A stretch of 64,000 nucleotides of DNA from Nodosilinea sp. FACHB-131 (GCF_014695395.1 NZ_JACJOF010000017.1:62001-126000); one strand, 5' to 3'. Numbered from the stretch's first letter, positions 17,009 through 26,570 are shown. Program-made: numbers and translations. The notes: generated by a model from the sequence alone, not told the origin.

Positions 17009-17716
17009 GTGTCTCCAGAGCTAACCCCAGGGCTGATTCAAGAGCCCATCTACCTCTACAGCATTTGCCCCCGTCCCCTGCAACCTCTGCCCCTACCTCT
17101 GGGGCTGGCCGTACCCACTCGGTTGATTGCCGTAGACAACGTTGCCGCCATAGTTGAAACCGGCGTCGATCTAGAGACCCTGCAAACCGACGAACCGCGG
17201 CTGCTAAACGCGGTGCTCAGCCACGATCGCGTCATTTGCGAGCTGTTTCAGCACACGCCCCTGCTGCCCCTGCGGTTTGGCACTCAGATTGCTTCCATTG
17301 AGCATCTCAAAGCTCACCTGGTTAGCCAGGGAGCTAACTATGCCGCCAAGCTCGCTGTTCTAGGCCACCAAGTTGAATACCAGCTCAAGCTGATTGCCCA
17401 ACCCGTTGAGCTGCCGCCTCTAGCTGAAGGACTCACCGGGCGCGACTACTTTTTGGCGAAAAAGCAGCGCCTCCAGGAGCAAACCGCTGCCCAAGAGCAG
17501 CAGCACCAGGAGCTTGACCAAGTGCTCAATGACCTTCATGCCACCTACGAGAACTACATCGAGGCCGAAAGCCCCGCCGGAGAAGCGCGAGCGTATCTGC
17601 TGATCGATCGCACCGCTGCCGAGAGCCTAGAGCAGCGGGTAGAGGAGTGGCGATCGCAGACCAACCACTGGACTCTCATGCTCAGCGATCCCCTACCCCC
17701 CTACCACTTCGTCTAG
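17009..17716 (+). CDS. GvpF/GvpL family gas vesicle protein
   Basis: 235-residue protein of the GvpF/L family, accessory proteins that interact with the shell protein GvpA during gas vesicle assembly. The N-terminal domain opens IYLYSICP, the middle has LLPLRFGT, then TGRDYFLAKKQRLQEQTA at the start of the long helix. It ends with the family's C-terminal box WTLMLSDPLPPYHFV. The start is a GTG at 17009-17011. No gvpA or other gvp gene is visible in the window, so this copy is an orphan that may act elsewhere or have another role. The uncharacterised 538-residue gene is its only same-strand neighbour. Confidence 0.85.
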   Translation: MSPELTPGLIQEPIYLYSICPRPLQPLPLPLGLAVPTRLIAVDNVAAIVETGVDLETLQTDEPRLLNAVLSHDRVICELFQHTPLLPLRFGTQIASIEHLKAHLVSQGANYAAKLAVLGHQVEYQLKLIAQPVELPPLAEGLTGRDYFLAKKQRLQEQTAAQEQQHQELDQVLNDLHATYENYIEAESPAGEARAYLLIDRTAAESLEQRVEEWRSQTNHWTLMLSDPLPPYHFV

Positions 17717-17755
17717 GAAATCTCCTTAACTCGTCCTACCCATTCACCTGATCCC

Positions 17756-19201
17756 TTACGGCCCGACCTGAAACTCTGGATAGGCCTCCATCGCGTGCTC
17801 GCCCAGATCAAGGCCTTGAATTTCTTCGGCCTCAGATACGCGAATGCCCACAGTAGCCCGCAACGTCAACCAACACAGGAGGCTAAACGTGACGGTAAAC
17901 GCCCCCACCGCCGCAATCCCCAATAGCTGCACCAGCAATTGCTGAATGCCACCTCCCATAAACAAGCCGGCTAAGGGCCCATCACCTTCGCCATACCAAG
18001 AGTAGCTACCAGGGCCAACGCTAAACAGCCCCAGCGCAACGGTACCCCACGTGCCACAGACTAGATGCACCGACACAGCGCCTACTGGGTCATCAATTTT
18101 CAAGCTGTCCAGCAATGTCACTGAAAAGACAACAATCACCCCTCCTACCAGACCAATGAGTGCTGCACTGCCCAGGTTAACGTAGGCGCAGGAGGCGGTA
18201 ACAGACACTAGACCCGCCAGCACCCCATTGATGATCATCGATAGGTCGGGCTTGCTGAGGTAAATCCACGAGGTGACGGTAGCGGCTAAGCCCCCCAGGG
18301 CACCAGCGATGTTGGTGGTCACGACAATATGGCTGATGGGTAAGGGGTCGGCAGCCATGGTGGAGCCGGGGTTGAAGCCAAACCAACCCAGCCACAAAAT
18401 CAGGCAACCCAGAGCAGAAATGCTCAGATTGTGCCCCGGCATGGCGACCGGACGAGCCTGAAAGCGCCCCAGCCGTGGCCCCAGCAAGATAGCTCCAATC
18501 AGCGCGGCCCAGCCACCTACTGTGTGCACCACGGTAGAGCCGGCAAAATCGTAAAAGCCCAAATTAGCGAGCATGCCGTCGCCCCACACCCAGTGACCGG
18601 TGATTGGGTACAACAACCCCACCAGCAGCAGGCTAAAGATAAAAAAGGCTAAGAACTTAATGCGCTCCGCCACGGCCCCAGACACGATAGTGGCCGCCGT
18701 ACCCGCAAAGGCTAGCTGAAAGAAAAATTTGGCATTTAGCGGTACCCCAGCCCAGGCCAATGCACTATAGGTGCCTCGGTAGGCATCGCCAACAGCGGGG
18801 CTGTTGTCGGCTCCTTGCAGCAAAAAACCAGACGTGCCAAATAGAGGGTTGCCGTCACCAAACATGAGGCCAAAGCCGACCACCCAAAAGGCCAGGGTCG
18901 AAAGACCGAACACAATCAGATTTTTGGCCAACAGGTTGACGGCGTTTTTGCTGCGACAAAAGCCGGTTTCGAGCATGCAAAACCCGGCGTTCATAAAGAA
19001 GATCAAAAAGCTGGTCAACAGCACCCAGGCTGTGTCTAACGCCACCTTGAGGTCGGCCGTAGTGGCGCTTTGGGCAAAAGCAGCCGGACAGAAAATCAGC
19101 AAACTCCCTAGAGCAACCCAGGGTATATAGCGCCACCGTCCCCCTGGCCTGCCCAGCGGGTGCAAAGGTTGCTTCAAGGCTCGTTGTGGTTGTTGCAACA
19201 T
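17756..19201 (-). CDS. amt: Ammonium transporter
   Basis: 481-residue inner-membrane ammonium channel of the Amt/Mep/Rh family. A signal-like segment ([18 protein letters not shown]) is followed by about eleven transmembrane helices. Family marks are visible: [29 protein letters not shown] with the pore histidine, FGFNPGS, and the second pore histidine in [10 protein letters not shown]. The C-terminal tail carries the [15 protein letters not shown] block that GlnK-type PII proteins contact. I chose the ATG at 19199-19201, which GGGAG precedes by about 13 bases, over an upstream GTG. An NtcA-like site lies about 145 bp upstream, pointing to nitrogen control. Confidence 0.93.
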   Translation of the reverse strand: MLQQPQRALKQPLHPLGRPGGRWRYIPWVALGSLLIFCPAAFAQSATTADLKVALDTAWVLLTSFLIFFMNAGFCMLETGFCRSKNAVNLLAKNLIVFGLSTLAFWVVGFGLMFGDGNPLFGTSGFLLQGADNSPAVGDAYRGTYSALAWAGVPLNAKFFFQLAFAGTAATIVSGAVAERIKFLAFFIFSLLLVGLLYPITGHWVWGDGMLANLGFYDFAGSTVVHTVGGWAALIGAILLGPRLGRFQARPVAMPGHNLSISALGCLILWLGWFGFNPGSTMAADPLPISHIVVTTNIAGALGGLAATVTSWIYLSKPDLSMIINGVLAGLVSVTASCAYVNLGSAALIGLVGGVIVVFSVTLLDSLKIDDPVGAVSVHLVCGTWGTVALGLFSVGPGSYSWYGEGDGPLAGLFMGGGIQQLLVQLLGIAAVGAFTVTFSLLCWLTLRATVGIRVSEAEEIQGLDLGEHAMEAYPEFQVGP

Positions 19202-19344
19202 AACGATCACGTGTCTCCCAATCGGCTCTCTGCTAATAAGCCCATAGGTTGCCACGAATTACAGTTCATGGTGCAAGTTTTTATACTTCCTGAAGGCAAG
19301 CCGTGGGGCGATCGCCTTTGTCTGCGGCGAGTCTCAATCGATAT

Positions 19345-19358
19345 GTAGTGTTACATAC
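19345..19358 (-). promoter_or_regulatory. Putative NtcA-binding site upstream of amt
   Basis: GTAGTGTTACATAC fits the NtcA consensus GTA-N8-TAC exactly. It lies in the region upstream of the ammonium transporter gene, about 145 bp from its start codon. NtcA is the global nitrogen activator of cyanobacteria and commonly controls amt genes. A clear -10 box at the expected 20-24 bp spacing is not obvious, which lowers confidence. Confidence 0.55.
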
Positions 19359-19533
19359 CCTCTCTGCATAGTTTAAGTGAAATCCCGTAGAAGCCTTGAT
19401 TTTTTGGTGGAGTTACGCAAGCGCAAAAGAGAGGATCTAGGCGAGGCTTCTGAAAAAGCCTAATTGGTAGAACGCATTGCAGTAAGTCTAGAAACCGGGC
19501 TGCTGCTTGGTTGGCCCACAGGCAGGTGATATA

Positions 19534-20096
19534 TCAGTCTGTGGGCGACAGCACCTTAGCCAGGGCTAAACTCAGCTCTGGAAACTGGGGTGACTGTAAA
19601 ATGACCTCTCCCTGCAACACCTGAGCTTCATACAGCCCGTCTACCAGGGTGAGTACAGTCACCTTTGCCTTCGCTGGGTCTACAATCCAATATTCTGGGA
19701 TGCCTCGGGCCGCATACTCCGATCGCTTGTAGCGGTAGTCGCGGTCTTCATTGGCTTTGCCCGGCGAAACCACCTCTACCACCAGCAAAGGGACAGGCAT
19801 GTCTTCGGTGATGGTGCTGCGGTCCGTGTCTTCTAAAAGTGCCGCCAAGTTTTCGCCCAACACCAGCAAATCCGGAATCCGCACTCGTCCAGATACCACG
19901 ACTTCGGTATCCATGCGGCGCAACCAGTGGAAGGGCACGATTTGCAAAAACCGTTGCAATAAAAACAACGAGATCAGCACATTTCGCGGACTCTCTGGTG
20001 GATCTCAATCACTTCCCCATCCACAAACTCACAGAGGGAATCTGAGTCTGTTTCCAGACTTAAGAAATCGGCCAGAGAGAGCTTAGTGGCAACCAT
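19534..20096 (-). pseudogene. Frameshifted Uma2 family (DUF820) gene
   Basis: Two frames join into one Uma2-like protein. The N terminus starts at the ATG at 20094-20096 (MVATKLSLADFLSLE, then CEFVDGEVIEI) and runs into a stop at about 19980. The rest continues in the next frame as PPESPRNVLISLFLLQRFLQ through the core to the end, including MPVPLLVVEVVSPGKANEDRDY and EYWIVDPA. One base is missing near 20000 (around GGTGGATCTC). The repaired protein would have the usual length of about 185 residues and the PD-(D/E)XK core residues. Either the gene is broken or there is a single-base sequence error. Uma2 proteins are very numerous in cyanobacteria and their function is poorly known. Confidence 0.85.
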
Positions 20097-20175
20097 CAAT
20101 AACTCCGGGCAACTGTAGGGTGAGCACTGCCCACCAATAGAGGATTAGTGTGTGCCCCATCCCCTACCTCCAATT

Positions 20176-21969
20176 TTACTCGTCTGCCTCTGGCTCGTAG
20201 GTGGAGGCGATCGCGAGTTCCTTGAGCTGCGATTCGTCTACACCAGAGGGAGCCTGGGTGAGCAGACAGCGCGCCTGCTGAGTTTTAGGAAAGGCGATCG
20301 CATCCCTGATTGACTCCTCGCCCGCCATTAGCATGACGATGCGATCGAGCCCATAGGCAATGCCGCCGTGGGGCGGGGTGCCATACTCAAAGGCTTCGAG
20401 CAAAAAGCCAAACTTGTCGTGGGCTTCTTCGGTGGTCAGGCCAATGGTTTCAAACACTTGGCTCTGCACCTCGGGCTGGTAGATGCGCAGGCTGCCACCG
20501 CCAATTTCATAGCCGTTGAGCACCATGTCGTAGGCCACGGCGCGAGCAGATTTGAGGTCGTCCACGTCGTCGGGGTGGGGGGCGGTGAAGGGGTGGTGCA
20601 GGGCTTCGAGCCGCTGCTGGTCAGCGTTCCACTCAAACATAGGAAAGTCGGTGACCCACAGCAGATTGAGGCTGTTGGTGGGAATTAGATCCATCTCGCG
20701 GGCGATCGCCTGGCGCAATCGATCCAGAGTGGCATTCACCATCGTGGTTGGTCCAGCCCCGAACAGAAGCAGCGTGCCTTCAGTGGCTCCGGTGCGGCTG
20801 AGGAGTTCTGCCATTTGCTCAGGGCCGAGATTGTCTTTAATCGCCCCAATGGTATCCACCGCACCGTCGGCCCGCACCCGCACGTAGGCTAGGCCCTTGG
20901 CCCCGGCATCGGCAGCGATCTTAAACAGGTCGCCACCGGGCTTAATGCGCACGTTGGAGATCTGATCGTTGCCGTTGGGGATGGGCAGCACTTTGACGAT
21001 GCCGCCATCGGCTACCGCGCCAGAGAACACCTTAAAGCCGCAGTCTTTCACCAGGTCAGACACATCGACCAGTTCTAGGCCGTAGCGGGTGTCGGGCTTG
21101 TCGCTGCCGTAGCGATCCATCGCCTCGGCATAAGTTAGCCGGGGAAAGGGGCGGGGAATTTCAACGCCTTTTACAGCCTTAAAAATATGGGCCACCAAAG
21201 CTTCATTCAGCGCCAGGATCTCGTCCTGGGTCATGAAGCTCATTTCCATATCGAGCTGGGTGAACTCGGGCTGGCGATCGGCGCGCAGGTCTTCGTCGCG
21301 GAAGCAGCGGGCGATTTGGTAGTAGCGATCGACCCCCGACACCATCAGCAGCTGCTTGAAAAGCTGAGGCGACTGGGGCAGGGCGTAAAACTCGCCGGGG
21401 TTGACTCGCGAGGGCACCAGGTAATCCCGTGCCCCTTCTGGGGTGGAGCGGGTGAGAATGGGGGTTTCGACTTCGTAGAAGCCCTCTTGGTCTTCGAGGA
21501 AGCGGCGAATGGCTTTGGTGACTTCGTGGCGAATGCGCAGGTTCTGGGCCATGCGATCACGCCGCAAATCCAAATACCGATAGCGCAGCCGCAGGTCTTC
21601 GCGCACGGTTTCCGAATCGGCGGTGGAGACCTGAAACGGCAGCGGCTTGCGCACCGCGTTTAGCAGCTCAATGGTGTCGGCGTAGATCTCGATCTCACCC
21701 GTGGGCAGCTTGGGGTTCACAGAGCCCTCCTGGCGCTGGCTGACCCGACCCTGAATTTTGACCACATACTCGTTGCGCAGCGGGTCAGCTTGGGGATAGG
21801 AGGCCGGGGTGCGTTCTGGATCGCTGACAATTTGCACGACGCCAGTGCGATCGCGCAGATCAATAAAAATAACGCCCCCATGGTCGCGGCGGCGATCGAC
21901 CCAGCCGAACAGGGTAACGGTGCTGCCAATGTCGCTGGCCCGCAGGGTGCCGCAGTAGTGGGTGCGCAT
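20176..21969 (-). CDS. aspS: Aspartate-tRNA ligase
   Basis: 597-residue class II aminoacyl-tRNA synthetase of the bacterial type. It starts MRTHYCGTL with the anticodon-binding OB fold ([20 protein letters not shown]). The catalytic core has the [14 protein letters not shown] block, motif 2 ([20 protein letters not shown]), a GAD insertion domain (about 285-410), and motif 3 ([18 protein letters not shown]). I chose the ATG at 21967-21969, which matches the family start, over a codon seven residues upstream. Many cyanobacterial AspRS charge both tRNA-Asp and tRNA-Asn; which holds here cannot be read directly. Confidence 0.96.
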   Translation of the reverse strand: MRTHYCGTLRASDIGSTVTLFGWVDRRRDHGGVIFIDLRDRTGVVQIVSDPERTPASYPQADPLRNEYVVKIQGRVSQRQEGSVNPKLPTGEIEIYADTIELLNAVRKPLPFQVSTADSETVREDLRLRYRYLDLRRDRMAQNLRIRHEVTKAIRRFLEDQEGFYEVETPILTRSTPEGARDYLVPSRVNPGEFYALPQSPQLFKQLLMVSGVDRYYQIARCFRDEDLRADRQPEFTQLDMEMSFMTQDEILALNEALVAHIFKAVKGVEIPRPFPRLTYAEAMDRYGSDKPDTRYGLELVDVSDLVKDCGFKVFSGAVADGGIVKVLPIPNGNDQISNVRIKPGGDLFKIAADAGAKGLAYVRVRADGAVDTIGAIKDNLGPEQMAELLSRTGATEGTLLLFGAGPTTMVNATLDRLRQAIAREMDLIPTNSLNLLWVTDFPMFEWNADQQRLEALHHPFTAPHPDDVDDLKSARAVAYDMVLNGYEIGGGSLRIYQPEVQSQVFETIGLTTEEAHDKFGFLLEAFEYGTPPHGGIAYGLDRIVMLMAGEESIRDAIAFPKTQQARCLLTQAPSGVDESQLKELAIASTYEPEADE

Positions 21970-22151
21970 AGTGAACTGCTTATATTTCAAATTTCAAAAC
22001 CTTCCCATTATCTAGGATAGTGGGTGAGCTTGAAAGCTATTTTTTTCAACCAATTCCTGACAAAATTCTCATCTGCACCCCTAGCCCTATTGAGGCCGCT
22101 GCACCGACAATTTGGAGCCGGGGTCGCTGTTGTTATCAGGAGCGTAAAGCT

Positions 22152-22910
22152 ATGGTCTGGGTGCGATGCGGGCAGCAAAGCATTGCCGATGTGGAGGCGA
22201 TCGTATTTGATAAAGACGGCACCCTGGCCGACTCCCTGAAGCTGTTGCACCACACTGCCCTGGCGCGGGCAGAGACCTGTGCTAGGGCCGCAGGATTTGG
22301 AGATGCGTTAATTCCGGCTCTTTTAGACTGTTTTGGCGTGTCTGCCAGCGGCATCGACCCCGATGGGCTAATGGCGGCGGGCACCCGCGAGGCCAACAAG
22401 CAGGGGGCCGTAGCTGTGTTAGCGCAGGCTGGCTATCCTCCACAGAAGGCGACGGAGCTAGTGGCAGAATGCTTCGCGGCGGTTAACGCCAAGCGCAACG
22501 GCAAGGCCGCCTACACCCCACCCTTTGAAGGCACCGCCGCAATGCTAGAGCGAATGCACCACAGTCCCTTAAAAATCGGGGTGTTGTCATCCGATAGCCC
22601 AGCCTTTGTCGAAGAATTTTTGACCCATTATGAGCTGCTGCCCTGGGTAGATGCGTGGCAGGGTACGAGGCCAGAGGATCCGCCTAAGCCCGATCCGACG
22701 CTGTTGGGGGTGTTGTGCGATCGCCTTCAGGTCTCGGTAGCGCATACCTTAGTGGTCGGCGATAGCTGGGCCGATCTAGCCTTAGCAGAGCAGGCTAAAG
22801 CAGCAGGGTTTGTGTCAGTATCTGAGCCTTGGGGGCGATCGCCAGTGGCTGGTGCAACCCTAGTTTTAGACCAGTGGGACGATTTAGCTGTCGAGACTGA
22901 GTTCGGCTAA
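22152..22910 (+). CDS. HAD-superfamily hydrolase (phosphoglycolate phosphatase-like)
   Basis: 252-residue HAD phosphatase of the type with a helical cap. Motif I is FDKDGTLADS with nucleophile Asp20 and Asp22, motif II is VLSSDSP, motif III includes KPDP, and motif IV is VVGDSWADLALA. The cap lies between motifs I and II (about 35-110). The substrate is not evident; phosphoglycolate phosphatases look like this, but so do other small-molecule phosphatases. The ATG at 22152 is preferred because AGGAG lies nine bases upstream; the open frame runs further upstream without support. The DUF1802 gene follows 26 bp downstream and may be cotranscribed. Confidence 0.85.
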   Translation: MVWVRCGQQSIADVEAIVFDKDGTLADSLKLLHHTALARAETCARAAGFGDALIPALLDCFGVSASGIDPDGLMAAGTREANKQGAVAVLAQAGYPPQKATELVAECFAAVNAKRNGKAAYTPPFEGTAAMLERMHHSPLKIGVLSSDSPAFVEEFLTHYELLPWVDAWQGTRPEDPPKPDPTLLGVLCDRLQVSVAHTLVVGDSWADLALAEQAKAAGFVSVSEPWGRSPVAGATLVLDQWDDLAVETEFG

Positions 22911-22936
22911 CCCGTCAACGAAGGAGAGCAAACGCT

Positions 22937-23509
22937 ATGGTGTCGTGGGTTTTGAAGGAATGGCAGGCTGCGGTTACGGCTCTATTGCAGGGCGAAACCA
23001 TTCTGCTGCTGCGCAAGGGCGGCATTCGCGAGGCCAAGGGGCAGTTTTCACTGGCGGCGCGGCAGGCGCTGCTGCTGCCCACCGTCGAGCATCAAAAAGC
23101 GGCTTTGCTGAAGGAAGCCTTTAGGCCCCTGATGACAGGGGAAGTCGCTCACGACGACCAAGTGCGGTTTGATGGGTGGGCCGCTATTACCCACGCCCTG
23201 CCCCTCACGGCTGAAGCAGAGGTAGCTGCACTGCTGCCCTACCTGGTGTGGAATGAGCAATTTGTGGCCGAACGGCTCAACTGGCAACCCGATCGCCCGA
23301 TCTATGGGCTGCTGTTAAGGGCCTACCGTTTTCAGCAACCTCTAATGCTGCCTCGGCATAGGGGCTACAGCGGCTGCCGATCGTGGGTGGAAACTGGCCA
23401 AGAGGTGGGAGTAGAGCACAGCACCCCAGCCCTGGCGAAGGCCGATTACACCGACCAGGTCAACGCCATTTTGGCCGCGCTGCCTGCGGTGATGCCAGTT
23501 GTCCCGTAG
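22937..23509 (+). CDS. DUF1802 family protein
   Basis: 190-residue protein of DUF1802, a family of unknown function. The N terminus has the typical block LKEWQAAVTALLQGETILLL then RKGGIREAKGQF, and LLPTVEHQKAALLK follows. The C-terminal third contains the other conserved part with GLLLRAYRF, and SWVETG. No membrane segment is seen. AAGGAGAGCAAACGCT precedes the ATG. The stop codon and last codon lie inside the left arm of a palindromic repeat element (23506-23649), so insertion of that element may have replaced the original end of the gene. Confidence 0.78.
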   Translation: MVSWVLKEWQAAVTALLQGETILLLRKGGIREAKGQFSLAARQALLLPTVEHQKAALLKEAFRPLMTGEVAHDDQVRFDGWAAITHALPLTAEAEVAALLPYLVWNEQFVAERLNWQPDRPIYGLLLRAYRFQQPLMLPRHRGYSGCRSWVETGQEVGVEHSTPALAKADYTDQVNAILAALPAVMPVVP

Positions 23510-23649
23510 GGTGCATTCGCGGCGTTGCGACAAGCCCTTCCCCCCCTCCGCCGCAATGCACCAATAGCGGGGAGTCGGGGAAGCGGTGCATTGCGGAGCG
23601 AGGATTGGTGGGCTGGAGGCGTAGCTTTGGGGCCGCGAATGCACCCTAC
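23506..23649. mobile_element. 144-bp nested palindromic MITE-like element
   Basis: The outer arms GTAGGGTGCATTCGCGGC (23506-23523) and GCCGCGAATGCACCCTAC (23632-23649) are perfect 18-bp inverted repeats. Inside, CCGCAATGCACC (23551-23562) and GGTGCATTGCGG (23585-23596) form a second perfect pair of related sequence. No transposase is encoded. No target duplication is evident. The left end supplies the TAG stop of the DUF1802 gene. It resembles the GTAGGGTG-type palindromes scattered in cyanobacterial genomes. Confidence 0.8.
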
Positions 23650-23686
23650 CTCAGGAGCCACTACAGAAATTGGGTTTCTCTGGCAC

Positions 23687-25207
23687 TTACGTTTCTGGAT
23701 CGCGAAGGGCTGCATCACATTTTTCGAGGTTGTGCTGCTGACCAATGGCGTTAAATAAAGTCTTCGCTGCTTGGTAATTAGAGTGGGCTTGTTGCTTCTG
23801 ACCAAGTTTTACTAATGCATCACCAAGGTTAAACAACGAAACTGCTTCACCCTGGCGATCGCCAATCTCCCGCGCGATCACTAACTGTTGCTGGTGGTAC
23901 TCCATGGCTTGTTGGTATTGGCCCAGCGAATAGTACGCACAGCCCAAATTGCCGAGAGAAGCTGCCTCGCCATGGCGATCGCCGATCTCCCGTGCGATTG
24001 CTAACCACTGCTGGTAGTACTCCATGGCCTGTTGGTATTGGCCCAGCGAATAGTACGCATTGCCCAAACCGCCCAAAGAATTGGCCTCACCTTGGCGATC
24101 GCCGATCTCCCGTGCGATTGCTAACCACTGCTGGTAGTACTCCATGGCCTGTTGGTATTGGCCCAGCGAATAGTACGCATTGCCTAAACCGCCCAAAGAA
24201 TTGGTCTCACCTTGGCGGTCGCCGATTTCCTGTGCGATCGCTAATTGTTGCTGGTAGTACTTCATGGCCTGTTGGTATTGGCCCAGCGAATAGTACGCAT
24301 TGCCCAAATTGCCGAGGGAATAGGCTTCACCCTGGCGATCGCCCAGCTCTTGGTACTTACTCAACGCCTGCTGGTAATAGCTCAGCGCCTGAAACGGTCG
24401 CCCACAAAACCTCAGCGAATTCCCTAGGTTAAAAAGGGATCTAGCCTGTCCGGCAGGATCGGTCTTGGCCTCGGCTAGGGTCAGGGCTTTTTCGTACAGC
24501 TCTAGCGCCTGCTTGTAGTCATATTTACCCGCATAGGCTTCGCCCAGGTTGTTGTAGAGCGTAATCAGCAGCGGCGACTCTGGGGCGGTTTGCTCTAGTT
24601 GAGCAACCTGTTGTTGCAGATCTTCAATGGCAACTTTGCTACTGGGTTCTTCCATTGCTCTATCGCGGCTGGGCACCAGCAACGCTGCGCCCCGTTCTGG
24701 CACCTGCTCCTCGGCGACAAACTCAAACACGCCGCCCCGCCAGCTCCAAAAGTCGGGGGCCTGCTGGGCTAGCCGAGTCGCCACCGCATCCGGCAGCCAC
24801 AACACAATCGGGAACCCAAAATTCCGCAGCGCCTCCCGCGTCCACTGCAACGAAAAGAAAAACTTCTCCTGCTCAGATTTTTCGTCGCTCAGGCGCACCC
24901 CCAGCAGCTCGCCCGCATTCAGTACTGTCACCACAGCAGGTTCCCCATTTTGCAAGGTGGGGGTCTGGGCCACCAGTTTCTCTAGGGTGGCACGCAGGCT
25001 GGGGCGCTTGGGGTCAAGGCGGGCGCGCAGGGGGGCAATGCCCTGGTCTCTCAGGTCGGCTTCGTAGGCGGTGATTAGCTGATCTTGCAGGTTGCGATCA
25101 TCTGTGATGGCCACCAGCAAGTCGAGCTGCTGGCTGTTGAGGGTCAGCGTCAGCAGCAGCTTTCGGTACTCGCGACTGTTCAGCGGGGTGAGGTCGGCTG
25201 GGGACAT
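23687..25207 (-). CDS. TPR repeat protein paired with a P-loop ATPase
   Basis: 506-residue protein. Residues 1-190 are a distinct N-terminal domain (REYRKLLLTLTLNSQQLDLL; later REALRNFGFPIVLWLPDA, then APDFWSWRGGVFEFV) that looks like a nucleotide-binding-type fold without a Walker A motif. A charged linker and nine or so 40-residue TPR units follow, each with A-Y-Y-x-L-G-x-Y-x-x-A-x-x-Y-x-x-x-L-x-[IA]-x-x-E. Four adjacent units are nearly identical at the DNA level. It starts soon after the AAA-type ATPase gene on the same strand; a TTG 33 bases upstream of the chosen ATG has AAGG before it and could be the true start. The pair suggests a sensor or scaffold with an NTPase switch; the role is unknown. 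Confidence 0.8.
   Translation of the reverse strand: MSPADLTPLNSREYRKLLLTLTLNSQQLDLLVAITDDRNLQDQLITAYEADLRDQGIAPLRARLDPKRPSLRATLEKLVAQTPTLQNGEPAVVTVLNAGELLGVRLSDEKSEQEKFFFSLQWTREALRNFGFPIVLWLPDAVATRLAQQAPDFWSWRGGVFEFVAEEQVPERGAALLVPSRDRAMEEPSSKVAIEDLQQQVAQLEQTAPESPLLITLYNNLGEAYAGKYDYKQALELYEKALTLAEAKTDPAGQARSLFNLGNSLRFCGRPFQALSYYQQALSKYQELGDRQGEAYSLGNLGNAYYSLGQYQQAMKYYQQQLAIAQEIGDRQGETNSLGGLGNAYYSLGQYQQAMEYYQQWLAIAREIGDRQGEANSLGGLGNAYYSLGQYQQAMEYYQQWLAIAREIGDRHGEAASLGNLGCAYYSLGQYQQAMEYHQQQLVIAREIGDRQGEAVSLFNLGDALVKLGQKQQAHSNYQAAKTLFNAIGQQHNLEKCDAALRDPET
23851..24330 (-). repeat. Four 120-bp tandem repeats inside the TPR gene
   Basis: The sequence GTTGGTATTGGCCCAGCGAA begins at 23911, 24031, 24151 and 24271, exactly 120 bp apart, and the surrounding 120 bp are nearly identical between units. 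Each unit encodes one 40-residue TPR and most carry GGCGATCGCC (HIP1) at the same place. The similarity at silent positions points to recent duplication or gene conversion. Confidence 0.92.
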
Positions 25208-25260
25208 AGGAGGTGCCGGGGCAGCTGACAGGGTTCTCAAAAAACCTTGGTAGCTTAGGA

Positions 25261-26541
25261 TTAGATCAGATTTTTGCGCTTCAGCAGGTCGGTCACCAGG
25301 GGGTGCAGGTCGTACCAGAGATCGTCATTCTCATATTCCAACACATACAGCCCGTGGAGGAGTTCTAAAAACTTAGGGTCGCCTGTATCGGGCGGAGTAA
25401 ACGACTCGTAGGTTTGCCGCAGCAGGTCGTAGAGGTTGTTGCCTAGGGGACGAGCGTATTGCTTGCGAAGTTCTCTCACAGCTGCGGCCAAAATCTCGCT
25501 GTCAATTTTCACATCGCGGATCTCAGGCTCCAGCTCAAACCGCAGCATGCATTCGCGGCAGCATTCTTGCCCTAGCCGTACTAGCTCGCGCAGCACGCCG
25601 CCGCTGAGCAACACCATTTGCCGCATCACCTCGGGTTCGATCAGGTCAGCATCAATGCGCTTTTCTAGCATGCTTTGCAGTCGGGCCACGTTGGCTTCTA
25701 TAGGCTGGGCATTGGGCTGGTGAGAGGCATCGCGGGTAAAAAACTTGGTCACTGAGAGCAGTAGAATCGAGCTTTGGGTCTCTAGAATTTCGACCAATTC
25801 TGGCTCGCGCACCACCGCAATGGGAATGGTAAACAGAATGCGAATTTGAGGAGAAAAGAGGGCGTTGATGTTATCGCGAAAAATGGGCTCTACTACGCCC
25901 AGATCGAGCTTGTCCAGGTCATCGATGATCACCAAGACTTCTTTACCCGTAGCGGTTTGAATGGCAGCGGCAATCAGATCGATGTGCTGAGCTAGCTCAG
26001 ACACCCGCCGCTCGTAGGTCTCTTTGATCTCCTGGCGAAAAGAGTCTTCTTTTTGCAGTTTGGCGGTAAACACTTTGAAAAAGTCGCCCCCTAAGGCAGT
26101 CTCTTTCTTGAGCTGATCGGTGTAAGTGATCGATTTCGTTTGGGTAAACCAGCTCTTCAGACTTTCGCGGGTGCTCTCAGGAATCGGCACATCGTTGCGG
26201 ATAGCTCGCCGCAGAAGCCGCAGGGCTATGGCATAGAGAATGTTGATATGGTTCACGTCCGACATCTCCACCATATTGGCGATGGAGAAAAACTCGACAA
26301 ATAGCCCTCGCTTACGCACCTCTAGGGACAGTTCGTTAAGTAGGGTAGTTTTGCCGCAGCCTCGGTGACCCGTAAAGATCAGCTTGCCGTTGGCCTCGCT
26401 GGCGACAATAGCGCTACGCAGCCGGGCCAGGGTCTCAGCGCTATGGGTAATGCGAAACCGCTCAATGTCGTCTGATTTGAGCAGCGGAAACAGATTGAGT
26501 TTGCGGTAGGTGTCGATATACCGCTGATAGAGGTCGTTCAC
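25261..26541 (-). CDS. P-loop ATPase (AAA/STAND-like)
   Basis: 426-residue ATPase. Walker A is TGHRGCGKTTLLNEL (about 57-71) and Walker B is VLVIIDDLDKLD, followed by a sensor-like strand (RILFTIPIAVV). A long charged helical segment (KLQKEDSFRQEIKETYERRV) lies between them. The C-terminal third is helical with a winged-helix-like end (FLELLHGLYVLEYENDDLWY, then DLHPLVTDLL). This layout suits STAND or KAP-like regulatory NTPases. Start is a GTG at 26539-26541. The stop is 20 bp from a possible TTG start of the TPR gene, and the acyltransferase gene ends 29 bp upstream, so all three may be one transcript. Confidence 0.82.
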   Translation of the reverse strand: MNDLYQRYIDTYRKLNLFPLLKSDDIERFRITHSAETLARLRSAIVASEANGKLIFTGHRGCGKTTLLNELSLEVRKRGLFVEFFSIANMVEMSDVNHINILYAIALRLLRRAIRNDVPIPESTRESLKSWFTQTKSITYTDQLKKETALGGDFFKVFTAKLQKEDSFRQEIKETYERRVSELAQHIDLIAAAIQTATGKEVLVIIDDLDKLDLGVVEPIFRDNINALFSPQIRILFTIPIAVVREPELVEILETQSSILLLSVTKFFTRDASHQPNAQPIEANVARLQSMLEKRIDADLIEPEVMRQMVLLSGGVLRELVRLGQECCRECMLRFELEPEIRDVKIDSEILAAAVRELRKQYARPLGNNLYDLLRQTYESFTPPDTGDPKFLELLHGLYVLEYENDDLWYDLHPLVTDLLKRKNLI

Positions 26542-26570
26542 CGCGCCAGCCTCGTAGAGAACCTAGCTCA

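Noticed and set aside
20368..21663. Plus-strand frames of 100-158 codons opposite aspS
   Set aside because: They are antisense shadows of a GC-rich gene; the products are low-complexity and the aspS frame is certain.
23851..24330. Regular 120-bp direct repeats as a CRISPR-like array
   Set aside because: The repeats are contiguous, have no spacers, and encode TPR units in one long gene.
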